Assembly: GCA_029747585.1 (NCBI GenBank)
Contig: JAPEVF010000086.1
Span: 1-63,723 of the forward strand
Length of the DNA: 63,723 bases
Direction: 5' to 3'
Source of the DNA: Pleurotus djamor
Lineage: Eukaryota > Basidiomycota > Agaricomycetes > Agaricales > Pleurotaceae
Shown here in pieces: positions 14,182 through 25,081 of this stretch (its first letter is position 1; each line of letters opens with the position of its first letter). The translations under genes and the position numbers were made by a program. The notes under the pieces are model-generated. The model saw only the letters and a list, made by a program, of their open reading frames with translations, was not told the origin of the DNA and did not search any database.

Positions 14182-14424
14182 GAGTACGGTGGGGGACAGA
14201 AGAGGGGGTGTCCATTGCCAGCCAGAGGAAACGGTAAAGTAGCCAGGCGAGTGGGAAACGATCAACCTCGACTTCGCATCTCTGTCACGCACCGTCACAC
14301 ATCTCGATCACACACAACCCAAGATCCCAGATCTCCACCACCCCATGTTCTCGTCGAATAACGCGCAAATTGAAAAAAGCGCACTCCGTCTGCGATATGG
14401 ACTCATCGTCCGCCCGTCACAGTC
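14182..14424. promoter_or_regulatory. bidirectional promoter region, MFS transporter / KS-TR-AT-ACP synthase
   Basis: 243 nt between the divergent start codons at 14181 (minus) and 14425 (plus). It must hold the core promoters of both genes. I could not identify a convincing inverted CGG-type zinc-cluster site or TATA box by eye. Confidence 0.5.
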
Positions 14425-17400
14425 ATGTCCGAGTCCGAGCCTCAGCTTCTCAGTGACCCCGTGTGCGTTGTCGGCGCCTCTTGTCGTCTTCCTGGCAGTG
14501 TCCTCCGCCCAGACTCCCTCTGGCAGGTCCTCAACCAGCATTCTCACCGAGCTTCGAGCCTTCCGCCTCCAGCATCAAGAGAGTTCTCCTCTTTCTTTAC
14601 CCATTCCCACAAACCAGCGCAGCTCCGAGGACAGTGGCTCGGCCCAGAAGGCATCGAGCTCTTTGATGCCTCATTCTTTGGCATATCCGATTCAGAGGCG
14701 AAAACGCTTCGGCCTAATATCCGCCTCGGTCTGGAGTTGACCCAGGAAGCACTTGAACATGCAGGAATTCCCCCGTCGTCGCTGCGGGGTAAACCTGTCG
14801 CAGTTATCGTCGGCGTCGGAACCGAAGATGGCTGGGATATGAAGCGTTGGAAAGATAATGGCTCATCTGCCTTTGATCACAACTGGGCCTCATCTAGCGA
14901 CCCCAGCGGTGTCGCAGGACACATCTCCCATTTTTATGATTTCACAGGTGTCTCCAATACTGTGTCGAACGCCTGCGCGAGTGGTTCCTTCGCCATTGAT
15001 GCAGGTAAAACAAGGCAATACTATACAAGATATCTATCTAAACTCTCCTCTTAGGTCTTCATGCTCTGCGCTATGGGGGTGCTGATGTAGCCATTGTCGG
15101 CGCCATTGCGACCCACTTTACCCCCGCCGCCCTCAGTTGGGCTGCTGCTACCAGAGTCGCGTCCGTTTCCGGACGTTCATCTGCCTTCTCCCCGGACGCG
15201 GATGGGTATTCACCTGCTGTGCGTTATCCCATTCATTACGCGAGTACCTCACCTCATTCCTGTTGATGCTCATTTAGGAAGGTGCAGTGTTCCTCGTAAT
15301 GAAAAAGCTTAGCGCAGCCAAAGCAGCAGGCGATTTCGTTCATGGTATCATACGCGCTACCGCGCTAGGTCATAACGGCGGAACAAGGAGTCTGATAACT
15401 CCCAACTTGAATATGCAAATTCAAGTTGCGAAACAAGCATTACTCAAGGCCGGGATAGAGACCGAAGACGTTGTCCTTGTGGAAGGTAATGAAAACCATT
15501 TTTCTTGATTCCCTCTGCTCACCTACGCAGCGCACGGTACTGGTACACCTGTTGGTGATGCCATTGAGGCCGAAGGCATTAGGTCTATCTACGGGCCTGC
15601 TCGTAAAACGCCCTTGATTCTCTCTTCGTCCAAAACCGTTTTCGGACACACCCATGGTGCAGCAGCCTTAGTTGGTGAGCACTATCGAGCTTGCATTAGA
15701 TTCTATCACCTTCTCAACAAGGCTTCAAAGGTTTATTAAAGGTCCTCGCTTGCTTCCAGCGAAGGGAGGTACCCCCACACGGAGTGATACCTCACTCCGA
15801 GTTTCTCTCCGGCCCTGTGGTCATACCAACCCAGGCTTGCTCTCTAGAAAGTGACAAGCTCATCGCCCAAGTCAACGCTTTTGGCTTCACTGGATCTGTA
15901 TCCTCCTTGATCGTCGAAGCCGCTCCGACCAAAGTCCATCGAGAAAACAATCTGCTCCAACTAAAGCCTTCCCATTTTCTCTTGACATTCTCTGCCAAGT
16001 CTCCGTCGGCTCTTCCAGGATACATAGCGGAAGTATGCTCATGGGCAGTCGAGAGGGATTGTAGCTCCTTGCAGCTGGCAACCATATTGGGCCTTTGCCG
16101 TGACCATTATCCTCATCGACGCGCTTTTATCGTCCGCGACATATCTGATCTCCGTAACTCAATTGAAGGGGGCTTGANCTATTGAGACAGTCCCGGGCGA
16201 CGACACAACCCTGGATTTACTGAACTTGGATAATCTATCTCCGCACACGTTGACAACCAGTGCCCTGAATTCGGTGGCGTTGGATGGGCTACTTAAAGGC
16301 CGTCAAGTGCTTCAGGCGGCTCGAACACTTTACGAGCTCGGGCATTCTCTCAACTTCGGGGCAATCTACTTCAAGGCCGACGTCGACATCTCCTCCTTAC
16401 GTTCCTTCCCATTCTCGCCTTTTGAAAGGAAAACACTTTGGCCTACGCCATCCCCACCATCGAAACCTCAAACTTCAGAAGCCCCTCATGGGGCCAACAA
16501 GCTGGATCAGAATGCCTTCGAGAAACTAGTTGCAGAATATGGTGCGCCAGTGCTTAGTGCCCCAGCTCTGAAGCCCCCTCGTGACTCGCCTCCGACATGT
16601 TTCTTGCTTACTGGTGCGAACGGGATGCTTGGGAGCATGCTTTTGGCGATTCTCCTCCAAAACAAGAGAAATACGGTTTACTGCATTGTCCGAGGCGATG
16701 CGCGGACTCGTCTCCAGCAAGCATTCAAACGACATCAGTTAGATGCGGGCTGCCTGGGAGAGGCTCTGAGTAGAGGCTCCCTGGTGCTGATGAACACCCG
16801 AGACATATCTAGCCATCATCTAGGACTTTCTGATGAAGAATACAATCGGATATCCGACGACATCGAGGAGGTCGTTCATGCAGCATGGACGGTGAACTTC
16901 AATCTTCCCTTGGTTGAATTTTACCCCATGTTGCGAGTCAGCCGAAACCTCGCTGAACTCTGCATCAAATCGAAGAAATATGTTCGATACCATTTCATCG
17001 GGTCTTACGCAAGTACATTCAATTATCCTGAAGACCTCGTTCCCGAACGAGCGATACCACCCATGCTGTCAACTTCTTTGGCACAGGTATGTATTTGAAA
17101 TGGTTCGCTTAAATTTAGGTGTGTATAAATAGCTCATTCGGCTCTTATAGGGATATGCCATCTCCAAATGGATTGCTGAGCATGCGCTGCTCCTGATACA
17201 CAAATCCTGTCCGCAGGCCTTCCATCTCTCCATCATACGCGTAGGGCAAATATGTGGCGATACCCACACCGGTGATTGGTCTCTGAATGAGATGATGCCC
17301 ATGATGATTGCATCTTTGCCCGCACTCAAAGTGCTCCCGATGGTGTTTCCCCCGGTGTCATGGATTCCTTCGAATGTATGTGCGGGCGCGCTGCATGAGA

Positions 17401-19046
17401 CCATCATTTCAGAGTGCATGGTTGACCCTCAATTCATCCACCTCGCCAATCCGAACATTGCGTCATGGCCAGAGGTTGCTCACACGATGGCCGCAGCTGC
17501 AGGCATGGGCGTGGACACCCTGCGTCTTGTTTCACTTGAAGAATATGTTCGTGCAATCAAGCAGAGCCCTTCGACTCCTGTTTCGCGCTTGCTTCCCTAC
17601 CTCATCAGCTCACTGGAAGCGAAGAGCATGCCAGAACGGTACTCGTCTCTCTGTGTGAATTCTTCGCTTACGATTTCCCCGTCGCTGGCGAGCTGTCCGC
17701 CAATTGATGCCCGTTTAGTGGAGCTTATAGTCACTGCAGCGCTGAAGAATGCTTCACGGGTGCCACATCAACAAGTGGGGGACGATATTTTTGTCTTTCT
17801 CTTTGGCCCCTGGACGCTCACCAAGATCAACGGAGACAGTCATCATACCGCTACCGTTCGTCGACTGCTGTCTACAGCTTCAAAGCTTCTTGATGGTGAT
17901 AGTGGAGTTGAGAATGGTAGAGTCTTGTTCCCTGGGTATGAATGCGTCTTGCTTCGTTATTGCTATCATTCTGATTTACGTCACTCCCACAGATCCCCTC
18001 TGGAACAGCAATTGCATGTGGTCGGCAATCAATTATCCATTGTCCAGGAATTGATCGCCGCTGGCTGTCGACCCGCTGCAGTTGTGGGTTACTGCTTGGG
18101 CGAGTACGCAGCTGCGATCACGGCTGGAGCTCTCACCGAAACCCAAGCCGTTGGCCTCCTTGTACATCGTGCGATTGCGATCGTCGATGCGGACGTGCGG
18201 GGTCAGATGATGAACGTATTCTGCAGCATTTCTGATGTGCGGCGAGTCCTTTCCACGCTGGAAAACCCTCCGTCCGTTGGTATCCACGCCGGACCCACAC
18301 ATGTCGTCGTGTCTGGGAGTGTATCGGAAATTGCGTCTGCGCAGGAGGCGTTTCTGCGCCATCAGATCAAGTTTCTGATGTCCGCGGGTCACATACCTTT
18401 TCATTCGGCAGCAATGGATGGACCTTCTCGTGCGTTTCGTTTTCCCAGTTACACGCCGATGGATGGCAAGATAGAGTTTATCTCCGGAGTCACATCGACT
18501 GTCATCCCTGGGAGTCTGCTGAGGGCTCCTTACTGGCTTCGTCATTTCAAGGGCGGCATTGACTTCTTCGGTGCTCTGACTCACGCTCATCGTGAGTTTC
18601 CCCAGGCGACGTTCGTTGATGTAGGGCCTGGGCAAACACTTACGAAGATCATCAGCCGATACGGGTCCGATTATCAACTTCATGTTATGGACCCGGGTAG
18701 GGTGCTATCGCAGTCACTTGGGAAGGCTGATTATCCGAGCACCATGTCTTTGAAAGCGGTAAGACTGCAGGAGCAGCAGATGACCGATGGACCCATTCCA
18801 ATACCGGATGGAGTGGATGCATTGTGCGAAGCAGCACTAGAGCTGCTTTCGGAGCTGTTTGGGTACCCACCTTCAAATGATCTTCTAGGCCGCTCACTTC
18901 ATAACATGGGTTTGCAATCGATGGATTTCATACGCTTCTCTGACTACTACGAAGGAAAAACAGGAGTCAAGATGTCGCTCTCTGCCTACGTATCGGACGC
19001 ATCGCTGGGTCAGATTATTGAGGCTTCCAGGAAGAGAGATTTATAA
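14425..19046 (+). CDS. polyketide synthase-like megasynthase, order KS-TR-AT-ACP
   Basis: About 1,430 residues, seven exons. Introns: 15005-15054, 15219-15277, 15486-15530, 15675-15730, 17087-17150, and 17936-17992 (57 nt, in frame). KS (about 10-440): active Cys about 184 in SNACASGSFAID, AHGTGT about 317, KTVFGHTHGAA about 355, so the Cys-His-His triad is present. A normal KS-AT linker follows (LLTFSAKSPSAL, HYPHRRAFIV), then directly a post-AT-like linker (RTLYELGHSLNFGAI). No AT lies between them. Thioester reductase (about 655-980): TGANGMLG nucleotide fold, VHAAWTVNFNLPL, catalytic YAISK. AT (about 1025-1310): VVGYCLGEYAA, where the usual Ser is Cys; PFHSAAMD; FVDVGPGQTL. ACP (about 1355-1426): MGLQSMDF with the pantetheine Ser. 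No KR, DH, ER or methyltransferase. The N at 16178 sits at an apparent one-base frame slip, best explained as a base-call error. TR normally ends such enzymes, so this order is odd. Predicted role: extension and/or reductive release of an enzyme-bound chain, partnered with the synthase at 25082. Confidence 0.85.
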
Positions 19047-19232
19047 CTACCAACACATGTATCATGATCCACTGATATATCGAATCATTCATCAAAGAAT
19101 TCCCTCACACAGTGGCCCAACAGTGCCCTTGTTTGACTTTGATTCGCGTCCTTATAATACTTAAGCCTTGGTTTCGCAACGTGAAACTCCCCACCCAGAG
19201 TTAAATCCACAGAAAGCACCTATTGTATACTC

Positions 19233-21409
19233 ATGTCTTCGCCTGCTGTGCTTATTGTAAGTGCCCTCGTTCTGTCCCCGAGGTAGCCTAGCCCCTAAAG
19301 TCGCGCTAGGTTGGCGCCGGCCCTGCTGGTCTTGTTTCCGCCCTTTCGTTGGCCCAGAGTGGCATCCCCGTCCGCATAATCGACAAAGCAGACTCTTACC
19401 ATGTTGGTTCCCGAGGATTCGGCGTCCAGGTAAACGAATTTATCTGCATCTCTTTTATCCTCTCCTCACTTCAATCCGCAGCCCCGAACACTCGAATTGT
19501 TCGAGACCCTAGGTGTTTGTGACGATGTCCAGAAGATCGCGACGCCTATTCCCACTATGCGTGCGTATAAGCTACCTGGGGGAACCGTTCCTGTCAAGAC
19601 ATGGGACTTGTACGAGAAGGGTGAAATCTGGCCTGACCGACCCTTTGTGAGTTGTCCTTACGTCAATGTATCGTCAAGCTCTAATGAACGCAAGGCAAAC
19701 GGAACTTGCGTCAGTCAAGACTTGCTAGAAAATGTTCTTCGTCAACATCTAGCCAAGCATCGTGTCTCCGTCGAGCTTAGCAGAGGTCTTATAGCCATCA
19801 ACCAGACTGAAGATGCCGTTGAAGCAACAATTGCGACGTTCAAAGACGGAAATCAAACAGATCAAGTGGAGAAAATTACGGTCAAGTACTTGATTGGGTC
19901 TGACGGAGCTAAAGGTTGTGTCTGCTATGACGCTTGCGTGGTGCCATGATGCTGATGGGGACTTTGTCGTAGGTGCTGCCCGTAAGCTCTTAGGACTGTC
20001 GTTCCAAGGCGAGACGCGTGATACAGATGGTATGGTATGGGGCGACGTTCAGATAAAAGGACTTGGTAGCGATGTATGTCTTGTCTACAGCCGATCTTGC
20101 TGCGTCATGCTCATTACACGCCCGACAGTTCTGGCACATCTGGGGAAAGCCCGGCCATTTTACGTACGTCATTGTCGTTTCGTTCTGACCCTCTCACCGA
20201 CCCGCCATTCTTGCTTCAGCATTATGGCGCGTCCCCTCTCTCCCACTGGAGATAGATTCGGTGTCGGGGTGACAGGGTTGAATTTCGACCCCCTCGAGCT
20301 TGATGACCCAGCCAAGGCTGTCGCGTTCATTCAAAAAGAGACTGGCCGCACTGACCTCGAATTCGGAGAATGGACTTGGCTGTCCTATTTCAGGTGCGTC
20401 TGCGTCTTCCTCATGTCGGCTTGCTCTTATGTTCTTTCACAGACCAAATATGCGAATGGTGAACAGGTTCCAGGAAGGTCGTGCCTTCGTTGTTGGAGGT
20501 GGATATTCCCATGTTTATTACTTGAAACATGGACTAATTCCGATTTCTCTCGTAGACTCTGCTCACGTCCATTCCCCCACCGGCGGTCAGGGCATGAACT
20601 GTAGCGTCCAAGATGCAGTGAGTGGCACTTATCTCACATTACATGAACATGGGTTAAGAACGATTTTTGTATAGTCTAACCTTGCCTGGAAGCTGGCCCT
20701 GGTTCTCAAAGGGTTCGCTGCGCCATCGCTATTGACGACGTATCACGAGGAGCGATTGCCTGTTATCACCCAGATGCTTCATGCAACCGCAAAGCTTTAC
20801 ACGCACACCGTGGCGCAGGAGAAGACTACGGATCAACCCTCCGAAGTAGAATCCCAGAACGACGACAACAAGAAGACTGGCTGGCTCCGATGGCGTAACA
20901 GTGCGTTGGAGATGTATGGGGTCAATTACCGATTCAGCAGCATTGTTGTTGAACAGCGCGACGAGGCGCCCAAAGATGCGGAGGATGTTCTCGCCCATGC
21001 ATACTCCGGCTACGAAGGTCGTGGTTCGTTATGTGCCGGAGATCGAACGCCAGAAGCTCCTGGTTTACTCAGACACGGCGCCGAGACTAGCCTGCTGAAG
21101 CTGCTGACACCCAAGGCCCACACTATTCTCGTCTTTTCGAACGACGGTGCTAGTGATTTGGGTGTCTCGGCGGCACTATCCAAAGTTCCTTCGTCGGTTG
21201 TGCAGACGTTCGTTGTTGTCAATCCGGGCACCACGAAAGCTGCAAACCTTGAGTCGCTTGTTGATCGCGATGGTCAGGCTCGTCGATCGTTCATGATCGG
21301 TGATGATGATGCCCTCATTGTCATTATTCGACCTGATTCTTTCATTGGAGCCATTGCTAAGAGTGCTGAAGGAGCACAACGCTACTTTTCCAAGGTCCTC
21401 TCTGCTTAA
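19233..21409 (+). CDS. FAD-dependent aromatic hydroxylase (phenol hydroxylase family)
   Basis: Flavoprotein monooxygenase expected to hydroxylate a phenolic ring with NAD(P)H and O2. The ATG at 19233 gives MSSPAVLI, joined over an intron to the dinucleotide motif VGAGPAGLVSALSLAQSGI. Then come GSRGFGVQ|PRTLELFETLG, the DG motif LIGSDGAKG|AARKLLGLSF, and the second FAD motif GRAFVVG|DSAHVHSPTGGQGMN. Each joint lies at a clean GT-AG intron. The C-terminal part (from about 20700) ends with a thioredoxin-like fold region (TSLLKLLTPKAHTILVFSND, DDDALIVIIRPDSFIGA) as in the PheA/TfdB-type hydroxylases. About 580 residues, the usual size. It is co-directional with the synthase upstream (187 nt gap), with a TATA-like TTATAATAC at about 19151. 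Good candidate for the oxidative tailoring step. Confidence 0.88.
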
Positions 21410-23619
21410 TCGTTTAGAGTAGTTTTGCTCTGATGTTGTTTGTGTGATAATAGCTTGTTCGCAATGGAGTACATCATGTATGACTCGTTCCTTCCTCAAT
21501 GACAAACGCTTCTCCCATAGCATTATCGTTCCTTCTGGAAGAGCCCTCATACGGAGACCAATAGCTCGGGGTTTGAGAGTCCTCGCCGTGATAACAGCAC
21601 CAGGCAACAAAGCGATCAACAAGCAACGGCGCGGGCGAAAGATGCACCCCATTTCAATCGTTGTTGTTCCGACCTGCGGCGTGGAGCTGTGGGAGTCAAA
21701 GTGATGGTCATCATGAAGCAAGACATAGCGACCTTTCCTGACTGGGCCTGAGAGACAAAACTTTATCACTCAACCTTCTTCATCACCATCAGGTTCGAAG
21801 CTGTAGATTATGATAACCGACGCTTAGAAGTTCGGGTGGCGTTATTGCTGAAGTACTTTGAGAAAAATCTTTCAATCCCCCTGCCCGATGATGCTCCGTG
21901 TGTACATGCGAGGAAGCATGCTTCGCTCCAGTTCTTTCAAAATGTTCCCAGTGTCGACAGAAAAAATGTTAAGGGGCGAACCCGCACACATGCACACACA
22001 TAGATGGAGATGATGTGCTCTTCGGTTAAGTCACTACGATCGTGAGACATGAAGTAGACCTGAAAACAAAAACCAGAGGTCAAGAGCGTATACAGACCGA
22101 TGCAACGGTCATTTAATTTCCTTTCAAAGAAAGGCCGAGGTCGGAACTCAAGTACTCAAGCGTGGGGTGCGTTGTGTATTTTGCAAGTAACATAGGACGT
22201 AGTTTCACCCAGACTACGCAGGCACCTACTACCGCTTTTGATCGGAGTGCGTTCAACGTCTGGAAGATGCCATTGGAAGCACGTTGAGCATTATCTCGTT
22301 TAGCAACAAGGCGCGACAGCTTTTGAGCAGCCTACCTGTGACACACAACGTGTGGGCGAATGTCATGGTGAGATATTCGGAGTGGCTATCGCAGAATCGG
22401 GGAACGGCCTGGGCATTTTGGAGTGATGGTTTCGAACTAAGTATCATGATGATAGTACACCCACTAGAAGATTCTGAACGTACATTCGGAGGGAGACAAG
22501 ATATGAAAGGGAAATGAATCGAAGGCACATTGGAATGTGTGGGGGGAGTTGGGAGAAAGAAGGTTTGGTTTGGATGGCTATCACGAACGCGATCAGGATA
22601 TGCATCATGAGACAGAGCAATTAATCGTTTGGTCGTTTGGTGACCGGATTCAATCGTGTGGTGTGCGTTATCGCGCACAGGTTTGTTGTGTGTATCTGAT
22701 GGAGAGGTCAATCGAAGAGTCTTTGTGGATGGGAACTTGGAGGAGGAGCGCATGTCCACTGTTCAGCAATCCGCTTGGAGATAGCTTACTACCATAGGAT
22801 GATAGTAGTAGGCCTACTCATGAGTTATTTATAAACCCAAATTTAAGCGAACTGTTTTCAAATACATACGAGTGGTGACAGCGTGGGCGGCGTGGGCGAC
22901 ACCGTTATATCGTTTCTTCGGTGTGTAAGTGTTGAGGGCAATTCAACATCCGTGATCAGGTAAGATCCGCTGGAGTGGTTCGGGACATATTCTATGTCTT
23001 CGGTTTGATGCAGACTTCAAGCAAGGTTTCGGAGAAGGTGTGGCATGGGAAGAGGTGTGAACTGAATGAGGGCCAAATTGAAATTGGCCGGGACCGCCCA
23101 TGCGGCATGAACGACTTCCTCGATGATGTCGGATGTTTGATCGTATGTTCGTTTGTATTCTTCATCAGAAAATCTATAGTGTAGGCATCATGAGAGTTGG
23201 ATCTACACTTCTCTGAGTGTTACGCCGCTCGGGCCCCATGGTGCTGGGAGAACCGTTTTGATATTTTCAAACAGTGTTCGCAGTACGCATTCATGAATCA
23301 TGATCAAACGATAGTAGTTCCCAAGGTCGTTCGTAGATCTCCCAGCTTGGACATATTTCCGTGTCACCCGCGGTCATTATTTTGTCAAGATGGGTCGTCA
23401 CATTGGCGCGACCAAGGTGGGAGGCGAGGGTTACACAGATATCATCATCATACTATTGCATAAAAATTGAATAAACAGCGAGGAGGACACAAGGTCAGAA
23501 CACCTATAGAGTTGTACATGTATGTACAGATTTCCACGAGAACATATAAATAACCTTCATAAAGCACCGAAAACAGATTCACGAGATCGTTGATGAGATT
23601 GGTTCTCTTCGGAGATGGT
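21410..23619. other. 2.2 kb without a supported gene, inside the cluster
   Basis: Open frames exist (the longest is on the minus strand at 22253-22759), but none resembles a protein family or joins others through convincing introns. A 12 bp palindrome GAAGCATGCTTC lies near 21914-21925, and short CA-rich runs near 21985. It could hold a decayed gene, a non-coding RNA, or regulatory DNA. Confidence 0.45.
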
Positions 23620-24857
23620 TTAAGACTGGAGATCACGCCTCTCGATATCGCTGGCGGTCTGAGGGGCAAAAATGACCGTCATCGGGATATCCCCATCGGT
23701 ACGCACAGACTTGGAGACATGAACGCCCGCATTCTTCTCGATCTCGTGTGTGGTGCTGAGTTCGGTGAGAGTGGGGTCACTTTCCAAGTTGCTGGGTTTG
23801 GCGCGTTTCCCAGGACGAGCCATGAATGTTGGGAGAGTAGTGCGGTTGGTGGAAGGGAAAGTGCTTGTGGAACTGATTCTCCCGAATCTGATGTCGCGAT
23901 AGACACGACACGCCATGGAGTTGCCGATTGCGATGTTAGGGACGGTGAACATGGCGTGGAAAACCGGGGGAAGGGAAGCTGGAGCCAAAATCATGCCCAT
24001 AGTAAGGATATTGCCACCGACAGTGATGCTGTAAGTTGAGTAAAGTTTCCACGTATCAGTTGATGATGTTGATGCGTTATCTGAGATATTTGGTTTACGC
24101 ACAGGTAGTATTCTTGGCCACTCTGCAAGAGGGACTGGGAAAAGGCAGGAAGGCCTTTTCCTTGGAAGAAGGAGCGGATGCGTCCTTTCCACGTCTCGTC
24201 GAAGGTGGTGGTCTCGAGGAGGCGCCATGAGATGAATATGAAGACGAGAGTGTCGTTGACAGTGGAGATGATGATGCCGGCTGAGCTGAATGGCTTTACG
24301 CCGCTGTTGATGCAGTGGTCGGTAGGGCCGATGTGGGTGCCGTTGATGGCGAAGGGGACGGTGATGGAGCCCGCAACGGTGGCGAGCCACAGGATGGAGA
24401 ACAGGGCGACGACAGGGGGGTTCCCATTGAAAATGGCACGGACACGGAAAAAGAAGAGGAGAGAGGTCAAAGGGACGGCGGCAGCAAAGCAGCTGCCAAT
24501 GGCAACCTGGAGCTTCTGGCAGTCTCCGACGGCGCCGATGGTGAAGACCGTGCCGGTGATGATGTACGCGAAGGCTGCGATCCTCGAGAGGAAATAGACG
24601 ACGGTGGGTGGCCGAAGCGGATACTTGGTAAGCAGCTTGTAGTCGTTCCTCAGGTTGGTCAGGACATCCCATGCAAACATCTGAAAACACCGAGTCAGAC
24701 CACCTACACCGAGTCATTACATTGTCTCCAAGAGACTCACGCCACATGTCGCAACCAGGAGGTATCGGGACACCTCAAACTGACTTGCCAGCGTCGGCGG
24801 TAAAAACGCCAGAGGCGTGGTGGGATTGGGCAACTCCATACTCGAGTTGCTGGCCAT
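23620..24857 (-). CDS. 7-TM integral membrane protein (agaricomycete DUF6533-like family)
   Basis: The ATG at 24857 gives MASNSSMELPNPTTPL. The first exon ends VATCG and joins MFAWDVLTNLRNDYKLL across an intron (about 24680-24740). Helices follow: VVYFLSRIAAFAYIITGTVF, LQVAIGSCFAAAVPLTSLLF (then FFRVRAIF, a very typical signature of this family), VVALFSILWLATVAG, IISTVNDTLVFIFISWRLLE, and after another intron (about 24060-24110) ITVGGNILTMGMILAP with MFTVPNIAIGNSMACRVYRD. A hydrophilic tail of about 80 residues ends at 23620. These receptor-like proteins are abundant in mushroom-forming fungi and their ligands are unknown. It is head-to-head with the second synthase, so it may share its promoter. 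A role in product sensing or transport is speculation. Confidence 0.75.
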
Positions 24858-25081
24858 GTCTGTGAAGGAGGTATGTGTCCTTACCTCCTTCACCTGCTTT
24901 ACTTATATATCCTAACGGTCATGTAGGACTCCCATTTTTCCGGTTCACACCGTCGAAAGGAGCAGATGCATCTGCCATCTGCATCACTATTGATGGTTCC
25001 AAGTGCGTCAACAACGCATTTTGGTGGGACTTGCTCAAAACCCGCCATCCATCATTTCCTCTCGCTTGTCGCCCCCTCCAT

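Noticed and set aside
14425..19046. Idea that the KS-TR-AT-ACP order is only an artefact of two neighbouring genes
   Set aside because: From the TR through the AT to the ACP there is one uninterrupted reading frame with no room for a promoter or start, and the only frame slip is at an N upstream of the TR.
22253..22759. 168-codon minus-strand open frame in the cluster gap
   Set aside because: Composition is not protein-like (Ser/Pro/His mix without blocks), there is no domain, and no introns join it to anything.
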